Assembly: GCF_024362695.1 (NCBI RefSeq)
Contig: NC_065407.1
Span: 1 to 64,000, forward strand
Source of the DNA: Pectinophora gossypiella
Lineage: Eukaryota > Arthropoda > Insecta > Lepidoptera > Gelechiidae
Reading direction: 5' to 3'
DNA length: 64,000 nt
Program-made: the position numbers and the translations under genes
Shown: positions 34,547 to 46,395 of the stretch, one piece after another
Layout of the letters: every line of letters starts with the position of its first letter
Numbering within the stretch: the first letter of the stretch is position 1
Notes under the pieces: model-generated
Seen by the model: only the letters and a program-made list of their open reading frames with translations
Databases searched by the model: none
What the model was told of the DNA's origin: nothing

Positions 34547-34819
34547 AGGCATATTTTTTTAGTCATAATCGTCTTTTGGCATAATGGTTACTTGTCTGTC
34601 ATACTGTTTTACTTAGCATAATGCTTGTTAAGCCTAATGATGTTTGCCCTATTCATTAATTTTAAATTATTTATTATGTGTAAAGCCAATATGCTTAAAA
34701 CCACTATGCTACACAAGAATAGGGCAAACATCATTAGGCTTAACAAGCATTATGCTAAGTAAAACAGTATGACAAGTAACCATTATGCCAAAAGACGATT
34801 ATGACTAAAAAATATGCCT
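34547..34819. mobile_element. Foldback element with arms of about 105 bp
   Basis: 34,547-34,654 and 34,717-34,819 are inverted copies with a 4-bp indel and a homopolymer difference. They surround a 62-bp AT-rich loop. Each arm carries repeated CATAATG or CATTATGC motifs. No ORF; a MITE-like foldback whose true ends are not fixed. Confidence 0.8.
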
Positions 34820-37199
34820 AATAAATAATAATAAATTATTATTATTAATAATTATTTTTATTTTTTTAAGATCTTTTTTATTTATACATTTTTTTTATTT
34901 TTAATTTGATTTTATTATTATAATAAAATTGTGACCTGATTTTAAATTAAATATATTTTTATCTCTGCTATGGAGCTCCGCGTCACGGGTGCGAGCGAAG
35001 CGAGCACGGAAATTCGCGGCACCCCGACACTGTAGATATAGGTTACGAAGGTTGTATGGCAGGGGGCGAGCATATAGCCGAGTGGGTTACGTTACTTGTG
35101 ACCATCGAGGCCCGAAGGGCCGAGAGACGGGCGGTGAAGTTTTTAGTTTAAGTATTTTATATATTTTGAACTTATACATTGTAAACTTATAGATTTTAAA
35201 TCTATGCATACCCATACGTACCCATTTTCTTTTTCTTCTATCGTGTAAAAGCCGTGGGTTGTGACTGTGAGGTGGACGACCAACCTTAGCAACCCTGGTG
35301 AACGTCACTAATAGGGAAGCAATGATGGAGCATCATTTCTACTTGACCTGCCTTTCTGACGCTCACAGTGGTATTTGGAGGTTTCTTTACAATAGTGTTC
35401 TAGACTTTTGAAATTATTTTGGTTTTAATAGATCATTATTACCCCTGTAAATAATAATAATGATTTGAAATTGTGTATTTGTGTAATTGCTACTGCGCAT
35501 GCACTTGGCCGTTTATCTCCTACGAGCTACGAGTGGCTAAAATGCGCGGCGGTGGCGTGTGGTGGCGTGTGATCACACGGCACGCGCAGAGTGACGTCAC
35601 AGGTGGCGCGACACGTCACGCTGGAGGCGCGTTTCGAGGGTTACTATACTGCAATCCAGTCTAGACCGCACCATACATTAATACAGTTAATATCGGGACT
35701 ATAGTATTAAAATATCTGAATATCTAGTCGTCAATAATTTAAGAGATATACCTAATGCAAAAAAGGGTTCGGTGACAATTAGTGGGTCGGTCTATCTAAA
35801 TAAAGATTATGTTGGATGGTTTTATGTAAATACACTTTATAAATCGGTGACTGTCCGGCGAAAGCTTTTAAATTAAATATTCACTCAATTCATGAGGCCT
35901 TTAAGCAAATACAAACGAAACGTTTTAATTGTGTTCGAGGATCTCGTCATGCATAATGTATGACACGCACTATTCATGTACATAGTATGGACACGCACTA
36001 ACGTAGAGTATAATTGAAAGTAACTTCGCAGTTAAGTATGACTAGCGTACGAGCGCGAGTTGAAGGCAGAAATAATAACTGTTTCTTTAATCCAAATTAA
36101 GTACTAACCATACGGTGCCTAATAGATATTATCAAAATGATATAATAACTCATGACATTTATAGGTATCGCTTAAAAATGGAAACGGTGTACAATTACGG
36201 CCACTTTCACAATATAAACATAACATTAATGACTACGATCTAACAATTGCTCCTCGGTTACTCCGTTAACTAAAGTACTTTTGTGTGGTTTGTATCAAAC
36301 TTGAGACTTGAGCTGTGAAGCATTTGGATTACTTACTGCAGTAAAAGACAATTATACAAATCCATAATTGTATATCTAGGGAACTTTTTACATTGCGATC
36401 GATATGATTTCGCCTCGGCGTCGTTTTACATGAAAATGTTGTTGTTGGGTAATAGTATTATGCAAAGTTGGAGTATGTATTGAGGGAGCGCCGCCCCACC
36501 GGCGGGGCCGCTGCAGGTGTAGGGGCGGTCGGTACATGTTTGTTTAAATAAGTTCGCAGAGAACCCAGAATGGAGGTTTTCGGGCGCGCCGGCCGCGCTG
36601 AGGTTAATTAAATTTAACGGCCGCCACGTTTTATTAAAAGCTATTTATTTTCATTCACGAAATATATGCGAGTTTAACTCAATTAAAACTAGACGCGAAT
36701 AAATCAAGCTGATTTTTCTCCCGGGCCCGCTGGCCGGGCAGCGCCGCGCCGCTGCGGCGCTGGCGGCGCGCGGTGTAATGCCTCCTAATGTTCCTTCGTC
36801 TGACATCGGCCAATATTTATACCGCCCGGCCACGATTTACGTCCAGGTAAAGCAAGCCTCAGAAATAAATTACTCTTTTCTTGCTCTACTTACAAACTTT
36901 ACGGAAAGTGATCGTTGCCGCGCTAGACACGAGTTATAAGTAAGTACATAAACACTGAGCATAGGAATTATCGTCATAATATTTTATTATTGAATAAAAA
37001 AATATATCTTTAAAATAATATAAATTTCAAAAATCTCTAAAACACAAGATTTGGAGATAAAACTTATCCGGAATATGTCTGAGCATTCATGTTATAAATT
37101 CAACGTAATTATCGAGTACATACAAGAAAACCCGAAATTAAAAGCTAATAATGTGTACATATTTTAATTGTGCAAATGAAGCCCTTTCATTTGATACCC
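34820..37199. other. Non-coding; short GC hairpins near 35.0-35.1 kb
   Basis: No gene seen. 34,820-34,965 is extremely AT-rich. 34,990-35,130 has compact palindromes (GCGAGCGAAGCGAGC and AGGCCCGAAGGGCCGAG) of a type common in lepidopteran repeats. TGACGTCA is at 35,592-35,599. GC islands lie at 36,485-36,530 and 36,715-36,775, with TTAATTA-type sites between them (36,600-36,615). Confidence 0.45.
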
Positions 37200-37375
37200 A
37201 ACACACTTCCATTCATCATCTCTCTAGCATTATCCCGTTTTTCACAGGGTTCGCTTACCTCACCTGAAGATTTGAAAGGTCCGGAATTTACAGAAGCGAC
37301 TACCTGTCCGACCTTTCAACCCGCGTAGGGAAAACCAGCCCAATACAGGTTAGGGAACACACTACCATTCGAACT
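37200..37375 (+). repeat. Dispersed lepidopteran repeat (CCCAATACAGGTTAGG family)
   Basis: The phrases ATTATCCCGTTTTTCACAGG, ACAGAAGCGACTACCTGTCC and AAACCAGCCCAATACAGG match a repeat I know to be abundant in moth and butterfly genomes. This copy is partly degenerate. A second independent pointer to Lepidoptera. Confidence 0.65.
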
Positions 37376-37726
37376 AAATATGTCCTCTAGAGGGAGCCAC
37401 ACTGAATTTAGCGTGACGTCACGCTTCTAGTGACACCTCATTTGTTAAATTCTGATAGTTGGTTTAGAAGTTAGGTTGGAACAGACGTGCATACATACAT
37501 TCACACATATATACATAAACAGCGGTCAAACACATAACCATTCTCTTTGCTTCGCCGCAGTTGGGTAAAAGGAAACTATTACTGATAGAAGTGCATTATT
37601 TAATAGGTTCTTGCAGTATACTTTGCATATTGTATCTTGTTTTGTGGGAAGGTTGTAAATGAGCTGAATCATGTCACTTACACCCAGCATAAGTATTTAG
37701 GTACAGGTGGCCATACAAGTAGGTAT
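37376..37726. other. Non-coding spacer with a CRE palindrome
   Basis: GCGTGACGTCACGC, a perfect 14-bp palindrome containing TGACGTCA, lies at about 37,411-37,424. Nothing else recognisable. Confidence 0.45.
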
Positions 37727-38000
37727 GGATGTTAGTAACGAATACTGAGGGGGATGATTCAGACCATGATTCTGAGTTGACATCAAATGGAATTCCCTGT
37801 CGGAAAATTCATGAAAATTTTTATGTTCTTTTTAATTATTTTTAGTTCCATACTTTTGCGATCGAAAAATCAGCTTGATATGAACTCAAGATCATGGTCT
37901 GAATCATGTCTCAAAGTTTTTGTTATATATAAGCTCAAGCCTGTAATCCCTAATGGAGTGGGCAGGGCCACAACTATCTGTCGCGTGCATCGTGAGTTCA
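37727..38000 (+). repeat. Dispersed repeat of the 8037 family, fused to another repeat
   Basis: 37,727 to about 37,830 matches the 8037-8240 family (GATGATTCAGACCATGATTC and the following AAATTCATGAAAA), with a deletion in the first 22 bp. Around 37,930-38,000 is AAGCCTGTAATCCCTAATGG, part of a different common lepidopteran repeat. The 127-codon ORF across this (37,787-38,170) is a repeat artefact. Confidence 0.65.
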
Positions 38001-39884
38001 TCAGTCCCCCGCCGGGTCCCCGCGACCCCCCCCCCTCCCCCCCCCGGGCCCGGTTCAACTCGCGACACTACAGCTCATTTACTTTATTGCATACTGTCTG
38101 TTTGTTGACTGGGGCCGCTGCACTCGCACTGTACCGCAGTTGTTCGTTACTTTGTACACAAACAATGTAAATGAGACACACAAACTATTGACTCTAACGA
38201 AACGAAACATTACTTTGTATCTTTTTGAACCTTTTCCGTGCCCTCTACCCCTTGCTGCTGCAGGCACTCGAGCGTAGCTGGAGGGCTATTACAGCTGGCT
38301 GTGATAAATATTTAATCCAGGAAGACTGCTGCAGCTGGGAGGCTTAAGTAATCTGCATTGCGTCATTGTCGCGGCCATTACCGGTGTTGGCAGAGAGGGG
38401 GCTAATCTGCGCAGTGTTCTGGTGACACACACAGATATTCAGGAGAGCCAGCTGATGCTGGCTCGCTGCATCTTGATTTGTGTCTAATTCGGAATGTTGT
38501 AACGTCGCGTTACGCCGTAGCACCAGTGCTACGCAACTCGATTTGCTTGCTAATAACATCGCCCACGCTTGTTTCAACTGCTACGTCTGTGTGGGTATAT
38601 GATGATGTGTGTGATACAACAGTATGATACTACTACTCGTGCCCGGCGCTGTCTGCCTGGTGTGCGCCGGCTTTTGATTGTACATTCTGCCCCCGTTTAA
38701 TTCCACTATTATTATTATTCATACATCATTTCCCACTATTATGTTTTAAACTTACTGGATTAATTAACTGTATAAAAAAAGAAAAATCAAAATGTTTACT
38801 TCTGTTGTGAATAATAAATTACATACAGTTTCAGTTTTTCCCTAAAAAGATTTAAAATGCTCTTCGAATCACACGCTTAATTAAAAATAATAATTATAAA
38901 GGTTCTCTTTGGTATTCAGGAACATTTTTGGAAATAAAACGTTAAAAAAGTGGAGTTATGAATGGAATGGCAACAAGGGCGCAACACCTACTGCGATGTT
39001 TATTGCCTTGATATCACTTCTAATGACATATTACCAACATGCAAGTTTAGATTAAGTATTTTTAAGGGATGAAAACACATGTAAGTAGTTATGGAGTAGT
39101 TATGGTTATAACAATTGTCTCGTGAGTACCAGTGACTGTAGGAGCTGGACCACCACGGGCCACGACACACCTTTGTCTCGTCGCGGCTCGTCACGTGGGC
39201 ATGTGTCGTGTTCCTATAATAGTATATAGTTTAGTATGCGCGGAGTACGTGCCGACGCCGGTGTGGGGCGCGCGGTGGGCCGCCTGTGTAGTGAGCCTCC
39301 CGGTTACCGGAGCCCCTTCAAAGAGCAAAGAAACGGCGATTGAATGCGATCACTTACACGTCGCTGATCAAAGAGATCTGTGTACAACGCGGCTTGTAAC
39401 CTCCCCCCCCCCCCCGGTGTTCCCACTGTGTCGTCGTCAGTGCGCTGGCTGTACTCCCCGAGTCCATCCTCGCACCTAGTTTTCACCCAATCCTTGGAAG
39501 TAACATGTGTTTGTCTCGGTCGAGCATATTACGAAAGCGATACAATTCCGACCCCCACGTATTTTATACAAAGCGAGTAATATCTGGCAAATAAACAAAG
39601 CGTTGTATGATAAGCAATTGTCGAGGAGGCTCATTTCCATAAAGTGATTGTGCGACAAGCCTCGAGCTCCCGGCCGCGACCCGCGACCCCCGACCCCCGA
39701 CCTCACCTCCGCTACTCAAACATCTCACATCCTTTTTTAGATCAAATCTTACGGATTGCGACGTGTTTTACAGGAATACATTTCGCATTACCGTATCACG
39801 ACGCGACGCGCTGCTTATTCATTAACGAGTAAATTCACTTCCGCGGCGCCATCCGCGCCAGGACCACCTTCAAAGGTTCAGGTT
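38001..39884. other. Non-coding; poly-C tracts
   Basis: No gene seen. C-rich tracts at 38,026-38,045 and an unbroken C13 at 39,403-39,415 could form i-motif/G-quadruplex structures or be error-prone in assembly. Overlapping short ORFs at 39,130-39,580 lie on this composition. Confidence 0.45.
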
Positions 39885-40012
39885 TTGATTTATTTATTTT
39901 GCGTGAGGTGTTTGTGACCGCAATTTGTAATCTCGGTATGTGTAGAGGCGGGATCGAACCCGGGCCGCCGCGTGTCAACACTCCGCCCACCGGCTGACGC
40001 GTCTGCAAATTG
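39885..40012 (-). repeat. tRNA-derived SINE, second family
   Basis: Read on minus, CCCGGGTTCGATCCCGCCTC provides a strong B box, preceded by a GC-rich tRNA-like head (ACACGCGGCGGCC). The body ends in an A-rich AAATAAATAAATC tail near 39,888. The A-box side is eroded. It differs in sequence from the SINE at 9.2 kb. Confidence 0.6.
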
Positions 40013-40045
40013 ACTTAGTGCCCGTCGCCGGATCGCTGAATATGG

Positions 40046-41506
40046 TGTGCGTCAAGCTAGCGGCCTCAAAAAAAAAATGGGCACGAAAAAATAATTTCAC
40101 CATACCAAAAAATAGTACTCTTATTGAAAAAAATAGTACCTGTTGTAAAAAAAATAGTACCATCACGGTTCTGGATTTATAGCCATGTTTTATTGCACTT
40201 GCTAGCTTGACGGTGAGCGAAATTTGGCGAGAGTTAACGACAAGGTCTTTCGCTTTGATTTAAACGCCAAAAAATAGTACCGAAATAGTACTCACCCCCT
40301 GCAAAATACCGAAATGAGTACTTCAACGGTTCCAAAGTTATAAAGGCAGTTCTTTGATCCCGCTGGCTTGACGTTTTGAAAATACCTATTATCTAGGGAA
40401 CGCTTGCATACTTCAGTTTGTAACTAATGTCAATAAACTCGTATGAAATAGTACTCCCTACCATCATAATTTGGACCTGATTCTCTTTGTAGAAATATGT
40501 CAAAAAGTCATTATAACCTATGTCATACATTTATCAAGACAGGTACCGTCGCGAACAAAATTATTACACATGCTCAAGAAGAATGTTGTCAGATTTTAGT
40601 ATTTTTTCCCCATTTTTGGGTAAAAATTGGTGAAGTGCCAGGGTTGTCAGATGAAAGTAATATCATTGTTGAAACTCTTTGAGTTATTGTACAAATACTG
40701 CAAATTGTTTATTAACAAACACTTCGATCCGTAACAAATTGAACATGAAGGTATAAATTATAAAATAAAACAGTAGATTAAAAATTTATTATGATGTATT
40801 AAAATCACAGATTGTTTTCAATAAGAACTAGACCCATGCAGCCATTTTCTATTTAAATTATTGCATATGGGTGTATGCAATAGGAATTTTTTGTAATAGC
40901 AACACTCTGAAGTGCAAAGAAATGGTAGGGTAGACCTCCAAAATGGCAATACTGGCGATGGCAATACTTACGAATAAATTGTGAGGTTATGTAATTGTCT
41001 ACGTGACTGTATCAACAAAAATGTATGGCATAGGTTATGATGATTTTTTTTACATATTTCTACAAAGAGAATCGGATCAAAATTATGATGGTAGCAAGTA
41101 CTATTTCATACGAGTTTATTGACATTAGTTACATACTGAAGTATGCAAGCGTTCCCTAGATAATAGGTATTTTCAAAACGTCAAGCCAGCGGGATCAAAG
41201 AACTGCCTTTATAACTTTGGAACCGTTGAAGTACTCATTTCGGTATTTTGCAGGGGGTGAGTACTATTTCGGTACTATTTTTTGGCGTTTAAATCAAAGC
41301 GAAAGACCTTGTCGTTAACTCTCGCCAAATTTCGCTCACCGTCAAGCTAGCAAGTGCAATAAAACATGGCTATAAATCCAGAACCGTGATGGTACTAATT
41401 TTTTTACAACAGGTACTATTTTTTTCAATAAGAGTACTATTTTTTGGTATGGTCAAATTATTTTTTCGTGCCCATTTTTTTTTTGAGGCCGCTAGCTTGA
41501 CGCACA
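40046..41506. mobile_element. MULE-like non-autonomous transposon with 487-bp TIRs
   Basis: Left TIR 40,046-40,532 and right TIR 41,020-41,506 are long, near-identical inverted copies beginning TGTGCGTCAAGCTAGCGGCC. The 10-bp CTGAATATGG flanks both sides (40,036-40,045 and 41,507-41,516), reducing to 8-9 bp if the TIR is extended into shared bases. Very long TIRs with a 9-11 bp duplication are the signature of Mutator-like elements, though other foldback classes cannot be excluded. The TIRs carry repeated AAAATAGTAC motifs. The 487-bp centre holds no recognisable transposase; the 61-codon ORF at 40,497-40,682 overlaps TIR and centre and is not convincing. Confidence 0.88.
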
Positions 41507-41516
41507 CTGAATATGG

Positions 41517-42949
41517 ACGGAGCACGAATTTCGTGCAAAAACGGCCTCATCTACAGACCAAATTTGTTTGTTGCTGTTTTGTCAGTTATTTAATTTATGG
41601 TAGACATAAAACTCTAGAAGCAGGTTGCAGAAGCCGGTGCTAAAATGGGTTAAGCCAATTTCAAGTTTTGTTAGAATTCCCTCAGTGGTGTCATCTCGTT
41701 TGTTTAAGATGTAAATGTAGGCAAGCGACCGTAACATGCAGCTGCAGGCGGATGCGGCCGCGTCGCGAGGTAGAGGCGCGGCGGCGGGGGCGGCGGGGGC
41801 GTGCGGCTTAATTAAACGCAGGCAATAACCTGTCACGCGGCGTGATTCATAAAACCGACCGCCATTCATCTTCGCGAACACTCGGAATGCTAATCAGCCG
41901 GTAGCTGCTCCGCCGCTCCGGATACTTGATTACATACTCGCCGTTTACTCGCATACCACATATAACAGTATACCGAAGCCTTCCTGACTGCTACATCCTA
42001 CACTAGGTATCTCAGTGCGAGGATTTTCACAGCGAATGATTTACAGCGTGCTACAATAGAAAGGCGGTCGTATAAGAAGTTATGCTATAAATAACTGGTA
42101 GGCGGCGTCGCGGGTCGCGTGCTGCACACACTCCTCGTTTGTGGGTTGCTGGTTCCCGCGTCTGGTGACTGTCGCCCCCCGTTCAATGTTCCATCGTCAG
42201 ATGCATACATTCTTCGACGAAATCTTACATCCATTCGATGATATCCTGAAGATAGAAGTATATTTTTCGTGGTGTAGTGGGAATTGGGATACAGCACGCC
42301 TTGGATTATATTACTTTGTATTGAGTTTACTTTGTAAGTCGTAAAAATGGAGTTATAGTGTGCTGGAATTTGAATACATTATACTTGTTCAATTACTGTA
42401 ACACTAAAAACATCAACGAGTTTGCTTTTTCAATTTAACGTAATTGTATTTTCGTGCGATTGATTTACCTCTGATTAACCCCATTGGGAATAAAGTCGCG
42501 AGCTTAAATGTTGTTTTATGTTTCTAATTGTAGGTTGTAATCGTACTGAAAGTCTGGCGTCCGCACTACGTATGTATCCTATCTAAACAAGATATATGAT
42601 AAACACATGGTGTAGCATATGGTGTAGAAGGCTGCTGGCGGCGCGGTGGTGTGACGCGGCGACGGCGTCCTGGGCCGCCTGGGCCGCTGGGCGCCGTGTC
42701 GTTGGTGCGCACTGTGTAACGACAGCGATGCTGGGCGTATCAGTGTGTCGCACCTTTCAGACACTCAGAAGCACGTTTGCTGTGCAATATTTACTTAAAT
42801 TAACTAAACTTAGCTGCTGCATAAAGTTGTTACACTCACGACACACAGTTTACATAAATAGAGGTATGTATTCGTGTAAATAAATCAGAAAAGTATGAAA
42901 ATTGTTATAAAACTAAATTAAATAATTCATGTACTTACTAAATATGAAT
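41517..42949. other. Non-coding with GC-rich islands
   Basis: No gene seen. GC islands lie at 41,745-41,805 (GGCGGC-rich, followed by CTTAATTAAAC) and 42,630-42,710. Short overlapping ORFs on both strands follow composition. Confidence 0.45.
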
Positions 42950-43060
42950 GAATATTTTTTATTTTTTATTTTTATTTTATTTTTCTTTATTAAGGAAACA
43001 AACAGCTTACACAATAGATACTTAAAGATATAAACTTATAATTAAACACATTAAGCCAAA
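42950..43060 (-). repeat. Possible LINE 3' tail
   Basis: A long T/A simple tract (TTTTTATTTTTATTTTATTT, 42,957-42,990) is followed by TTAAGGAAACAAACAGC. On minus this reads as a 3' UTR ending in AATAAAGAAAA-type A-rich sequence, typical of a truncated LINE end. No coding part remains. Confidence 0.4.
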
Positions 43061-45618
43061 GCAGTTTCCACCGATGTATCTAACATATATTATATTTCGT
43101 TGCAAATTGCGGTGAACTAGTCTATAAATTATATTAAGTTATACTGTTAGGCCCAAGAATTAAATTAATAGGTACAAAAAGAAACGTCTGTAAACAATCC
43201 CTCTATATCTAAGCATTCATTCTATATCTATCTATTACATGTTTTAATCATTTCAGCTACATTGTTTTACAGCAGTTTTATAACGGAATATTATCTATAT
43301 GTGATGAAAAATGGTTATTGCAAGCTGTTTTGTAAACGCACAAACAATTAATTAGTACGCAAGTTAAGCATTAAACACAGAGTAAATATTCCTCTCTTTT
43401 AGAGTCCAAAACTAAAATTAAAAATATTAAACAATAGTTTTCTTTGGTGTGTAAGTTGTTAATGTGTTATGTGGGCAAAAATTCACAGTTGCAACGTCCC
43501 AACTGCAGCCGTGTTGATTGTGTCTGATGACTCGTTTGTTGGAGTGATTATTGTTGCCGGCGATAGCACAGCTAATGAGGGTGATCAAGGTTAATGGCCA
43601 TACTTAGATAGCGACCCTGCATACGAAGTACGAAGTTTACGAAGTTAGTATTAATAGAAGTACATTTACTGCCAATGAATATCAATCCTCTTCGCGAGGG
43701 TTGAAAATTGAAGTAATGAGGTGACCGCGGCTAGAGCGCAGGGCAACCTGGCCGCGGGTGTCCCGCCACGCGCCGGGAAGGCTGGCCAGGACTGGCGGCG
43801 GAGGCCCTCACACGCTGGCGTCCCTCCCGCCCTCCGCTGTCTTCGTTATTGTGCAGGAATATTAAGCTCCCTCTCGAACACTGCTTGCTGTAAAATTGGA
43901 ATGATTATTATCTTACGTCAAAATGGGATTCAATCAATCTTCCGGTGGAATTCATACGAAATCCCACGTGTACAAAAATGAGATCGAATGAATTCGCATC
44001 GAAATTGTGTTAATGGGGAAAAAAGGCTGAGAGAATTGTAAGAGGCAGAGGTAGGCAGCGGGCTTGCTGTATAATCCCATTACAGCGCCGGAATGAGATT
44101 CCGTGTAAAGCGCCTTGAGGGAATAAAACAGCTCGACCTTGCGTTTGATTGAATTTTAGAAAGAAAGAGTCTCGGTTTCGAGTCTCGAAACAATTTCCTT
44201 CCAATAGAAGGAAAAATAACCCTTTCACATGAAGGTGTGGTGGCCCGAAGCGGCGCGGCGGCGCGGCGGCCCGCGGCGGTGGCGGCGGCCACGAGCCGCG
44301 CCCGATCAATGGAATTTATACAAAAACATCGGTTTACGAGCGCACCTAGAGCTGGTGATAAAACGTTAATTGCATCTTTTGTTGAGCACCAACGAAGGAA
44401 CCCTCGTAAAAATTTGTGGCGCCCTTTGTAAATGGAGAAATAGGAAAGCATCGCAGCCGTAACTCTTTGATGTCCACAAATAAACCTGTGAACAGCCGCC
44501 GATTGGATCTGCGTCTTACTTACACCATTTACACTACAACAAGCACAGTCTTTACTCTTTAGATGTGTTGACCAGTTCTGATATATGTATTCGGTATTGA
44601 GTGGGTACTGTATATCTTTAATGTGAATGAATTCGTGTGCGAACGGACCAGTTGCGAACTACCTTTGAAATGAAATGAAATTTATTGTAGTAAATGTGGT
44701 CATACATAGTCAAGGAAGTAAATATTATGATAAATCGTGCATGATATCGTTAAATAAATAAATGACAAATGTCAAATGTTGAGAGTATAAAATCCCTATC
44801 CAAAAGTGTACTAAGTTTTATAGCCTTACTCACTCCACAAGTGGCTATACCTGTCGTCTACGATTAAGGTTTTCTATCTTTAGTGATATGAACCTGACTT
44901 TGATGAGTAGGCAATCGAGATTTTTTATATTTCATTTTATGGCCTGAGATTAAACAGGCAAATATATGCGGCTCGCTGGCTGTATCATCAACTCTAAACA
45001 AAACGCAACATGCCGCCTGTGGGTGTGCGTTCACATCGTCCACGTGCGGTTACACAACGAAATAATAATAATGCTATGGTAGCCAGGTACTGCAGAATGC
45101 CATAATTAAATTCAAAACATTATTTATTACACAGTTTGATTCACTATGTTCTTAAATTCTTATCCCCAGCAAGGGTGGATAGAAATGAACGAAAACTATC
45201 AAAACTCATTTCAGAATTCTCGAGAATTTAGAAATGAGTGACAATGCTACTGTACCTACAGTCGTGGAACTCCGGAGCGAAGACAATAAGTCCCCTGGGA
45301 AGGGCGTCGATTGCAATCAATACAGAGCTGGAAGTGTCCGCAGGTTGTGGAGATAAGTTTCTCATTAAAGGTTTGGTAAAGTTTGATCCACGAGTATAGG
45401 GGCGGCGGGTCGCGGGCGGGGTGAGGGCGGGGCGGGCTGATGGCAGCTCTGATAGGAGCACAATGCAGCACGCGCCGGTCCGCGCCGACGTCGGCGAGCG
45501 ACACTGCCACCGGACTACCGATGTACTGATTACTGATACTTTTGTAAGTAGTTCAAAGAATACGAACCCAGCTCTATTTGACGCCATTGTGCCAATCGTC
45601 GCCAGAGAACTGTTGTAT
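43061..45618. other. Non-coding with GC-rich islands and a possible LINE tail
   Basis: No gene seen. A GC-rich block at 44,240-44,305 sits between AT-rich stretches, another lies at 45,395-45,500, and GAAATGAAATGAAATTTATT (about 44,670-44,690) resembles a LINE 3' tail. The sequence up to 45,623 is the pre-insertion site of the second BEL/Pao element. Confidence 0.45.
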
Positions 45619-45623
45619 ATAAT

Positions 45624-46044
45624 TGTTACGGACAGCCGAGAAGAGGAGGTCGCGGGCTAAGATAATGCACGCACGACCCGCTAATTGCGTCGCGAAACGG
45701 AGGAGCGACGCGGGGAGCGGTGCGGGGAGCGACGCGGGGCATGGCGCGGGGAGCGACGCGAGGAGCAGATACATGGCGCGGCGCTCCTGATTGGCCGACG
45801 TAATGCGCGCACAGCCCGCTAGTTCCGGACCGAAGATTTCCAATAAGAATCTGATTGGACACGACACGAATCACTTCACTTCTTCTCTACTTCTCTGATT
45901 TTACATCGATTTTCTATTTTTTACTTACGATTTTTACTTGTATTTTACCTTTGTATTTTTAATGTGGTTTACCAAATAAACCGGATCTTCACTTGCACCG
46001 CGGGTTTTCTTCAGTCCCAGCAAATAAAATCTGCATAAGCAACA
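45624..46044 (+). repeat. 5' LTR of BEL/Pao element 2
   Basis: 421 bp matching 53,580-54,000. It holds a GC-rich tandem of GCGGGGAGCGAC-like 12-mers (about 45,700-45,765), two GATTGG (inverted CCAAT) boxes near 45,789 and 45,854, and AATAAACCGG near 45,975 as a possible poly(A) signal. Confidence 0.95.
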
Positions 46045-46048
46045 GCGG

Positions 46049-46066
46049 TGGTCCTTCGTCGTCGGA
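46049..46066 (+). promoter_or_regulatory. Primer-binding site of element 2
   Basis: TGGTCCTTCGTCGTCGGA starts 4 bp after the 5' LTR, the same spacing and same first six bases (TGGTCC) as in element 1. The tRNA is not assigned. Confidence 0.7.
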
Positions 46067-46080
46067 TAGAAGAAACCTGA

Positions 46081-46280
46081 ATCCTCAAGAAAGAAGACGA
46101 ACCCTCAAGAAAGAAGACGAATCCTCAAGAAAGAAGACGAACCCTCAAGAACGAAGACGAATTCTCAAGAAAGAAGGCCTACTCTTAATACGGAAAAAAG
46201 AAGAGGAAGTCTCAAGAGAGAAGAGGAAGTCAGAAGAGGGAAGAGGAAGTCTGAAGAGGGAAGAGGAACAATCAAGAACC
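46081..46280 (+). repeat. Leader tandem repeats of element 2
   Basis: Five 20-bp units of CCTCAAGAAAGAAGACGAAY occupy 46,081-46,180. They are followed by purine-rich degenerate repeats of AGAGGAAGTC (about 46,201-46,280). They lie in the untranslated leader, where a packaging signal would be expected. The ORF across them (45,993-46,313) is a by-product. Confidence 0.85.
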
Positions 46281-46395
46281 GCAAGACTGAAGATTGGTCT
46301 AACATCGATATAAAAACATCGATATATTTTTAATTTCAACTTCTAGTTTCAACTTTCTAATTTCAACAAGGTAGCGCAGTCTTGTCCACCTAACG

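Noticed and set aside
37787..38170. 127-codon ORF
   Set aside because: It spans two dispersed repeats and a C-rich tract.
39885..40012. Possible functional tRNA gene on minus
   Set aside because: A good B box is present, but no cloverleaf or intact A-box half can be built, and an A-rich tail follows, so it is a SINE.
41386..41643. 85-codon ORF resembling one at 39,975-40,166 on minus
   Set aside because: The resemblance arises because both lie in the inverted copies of the 487-bp TIR.
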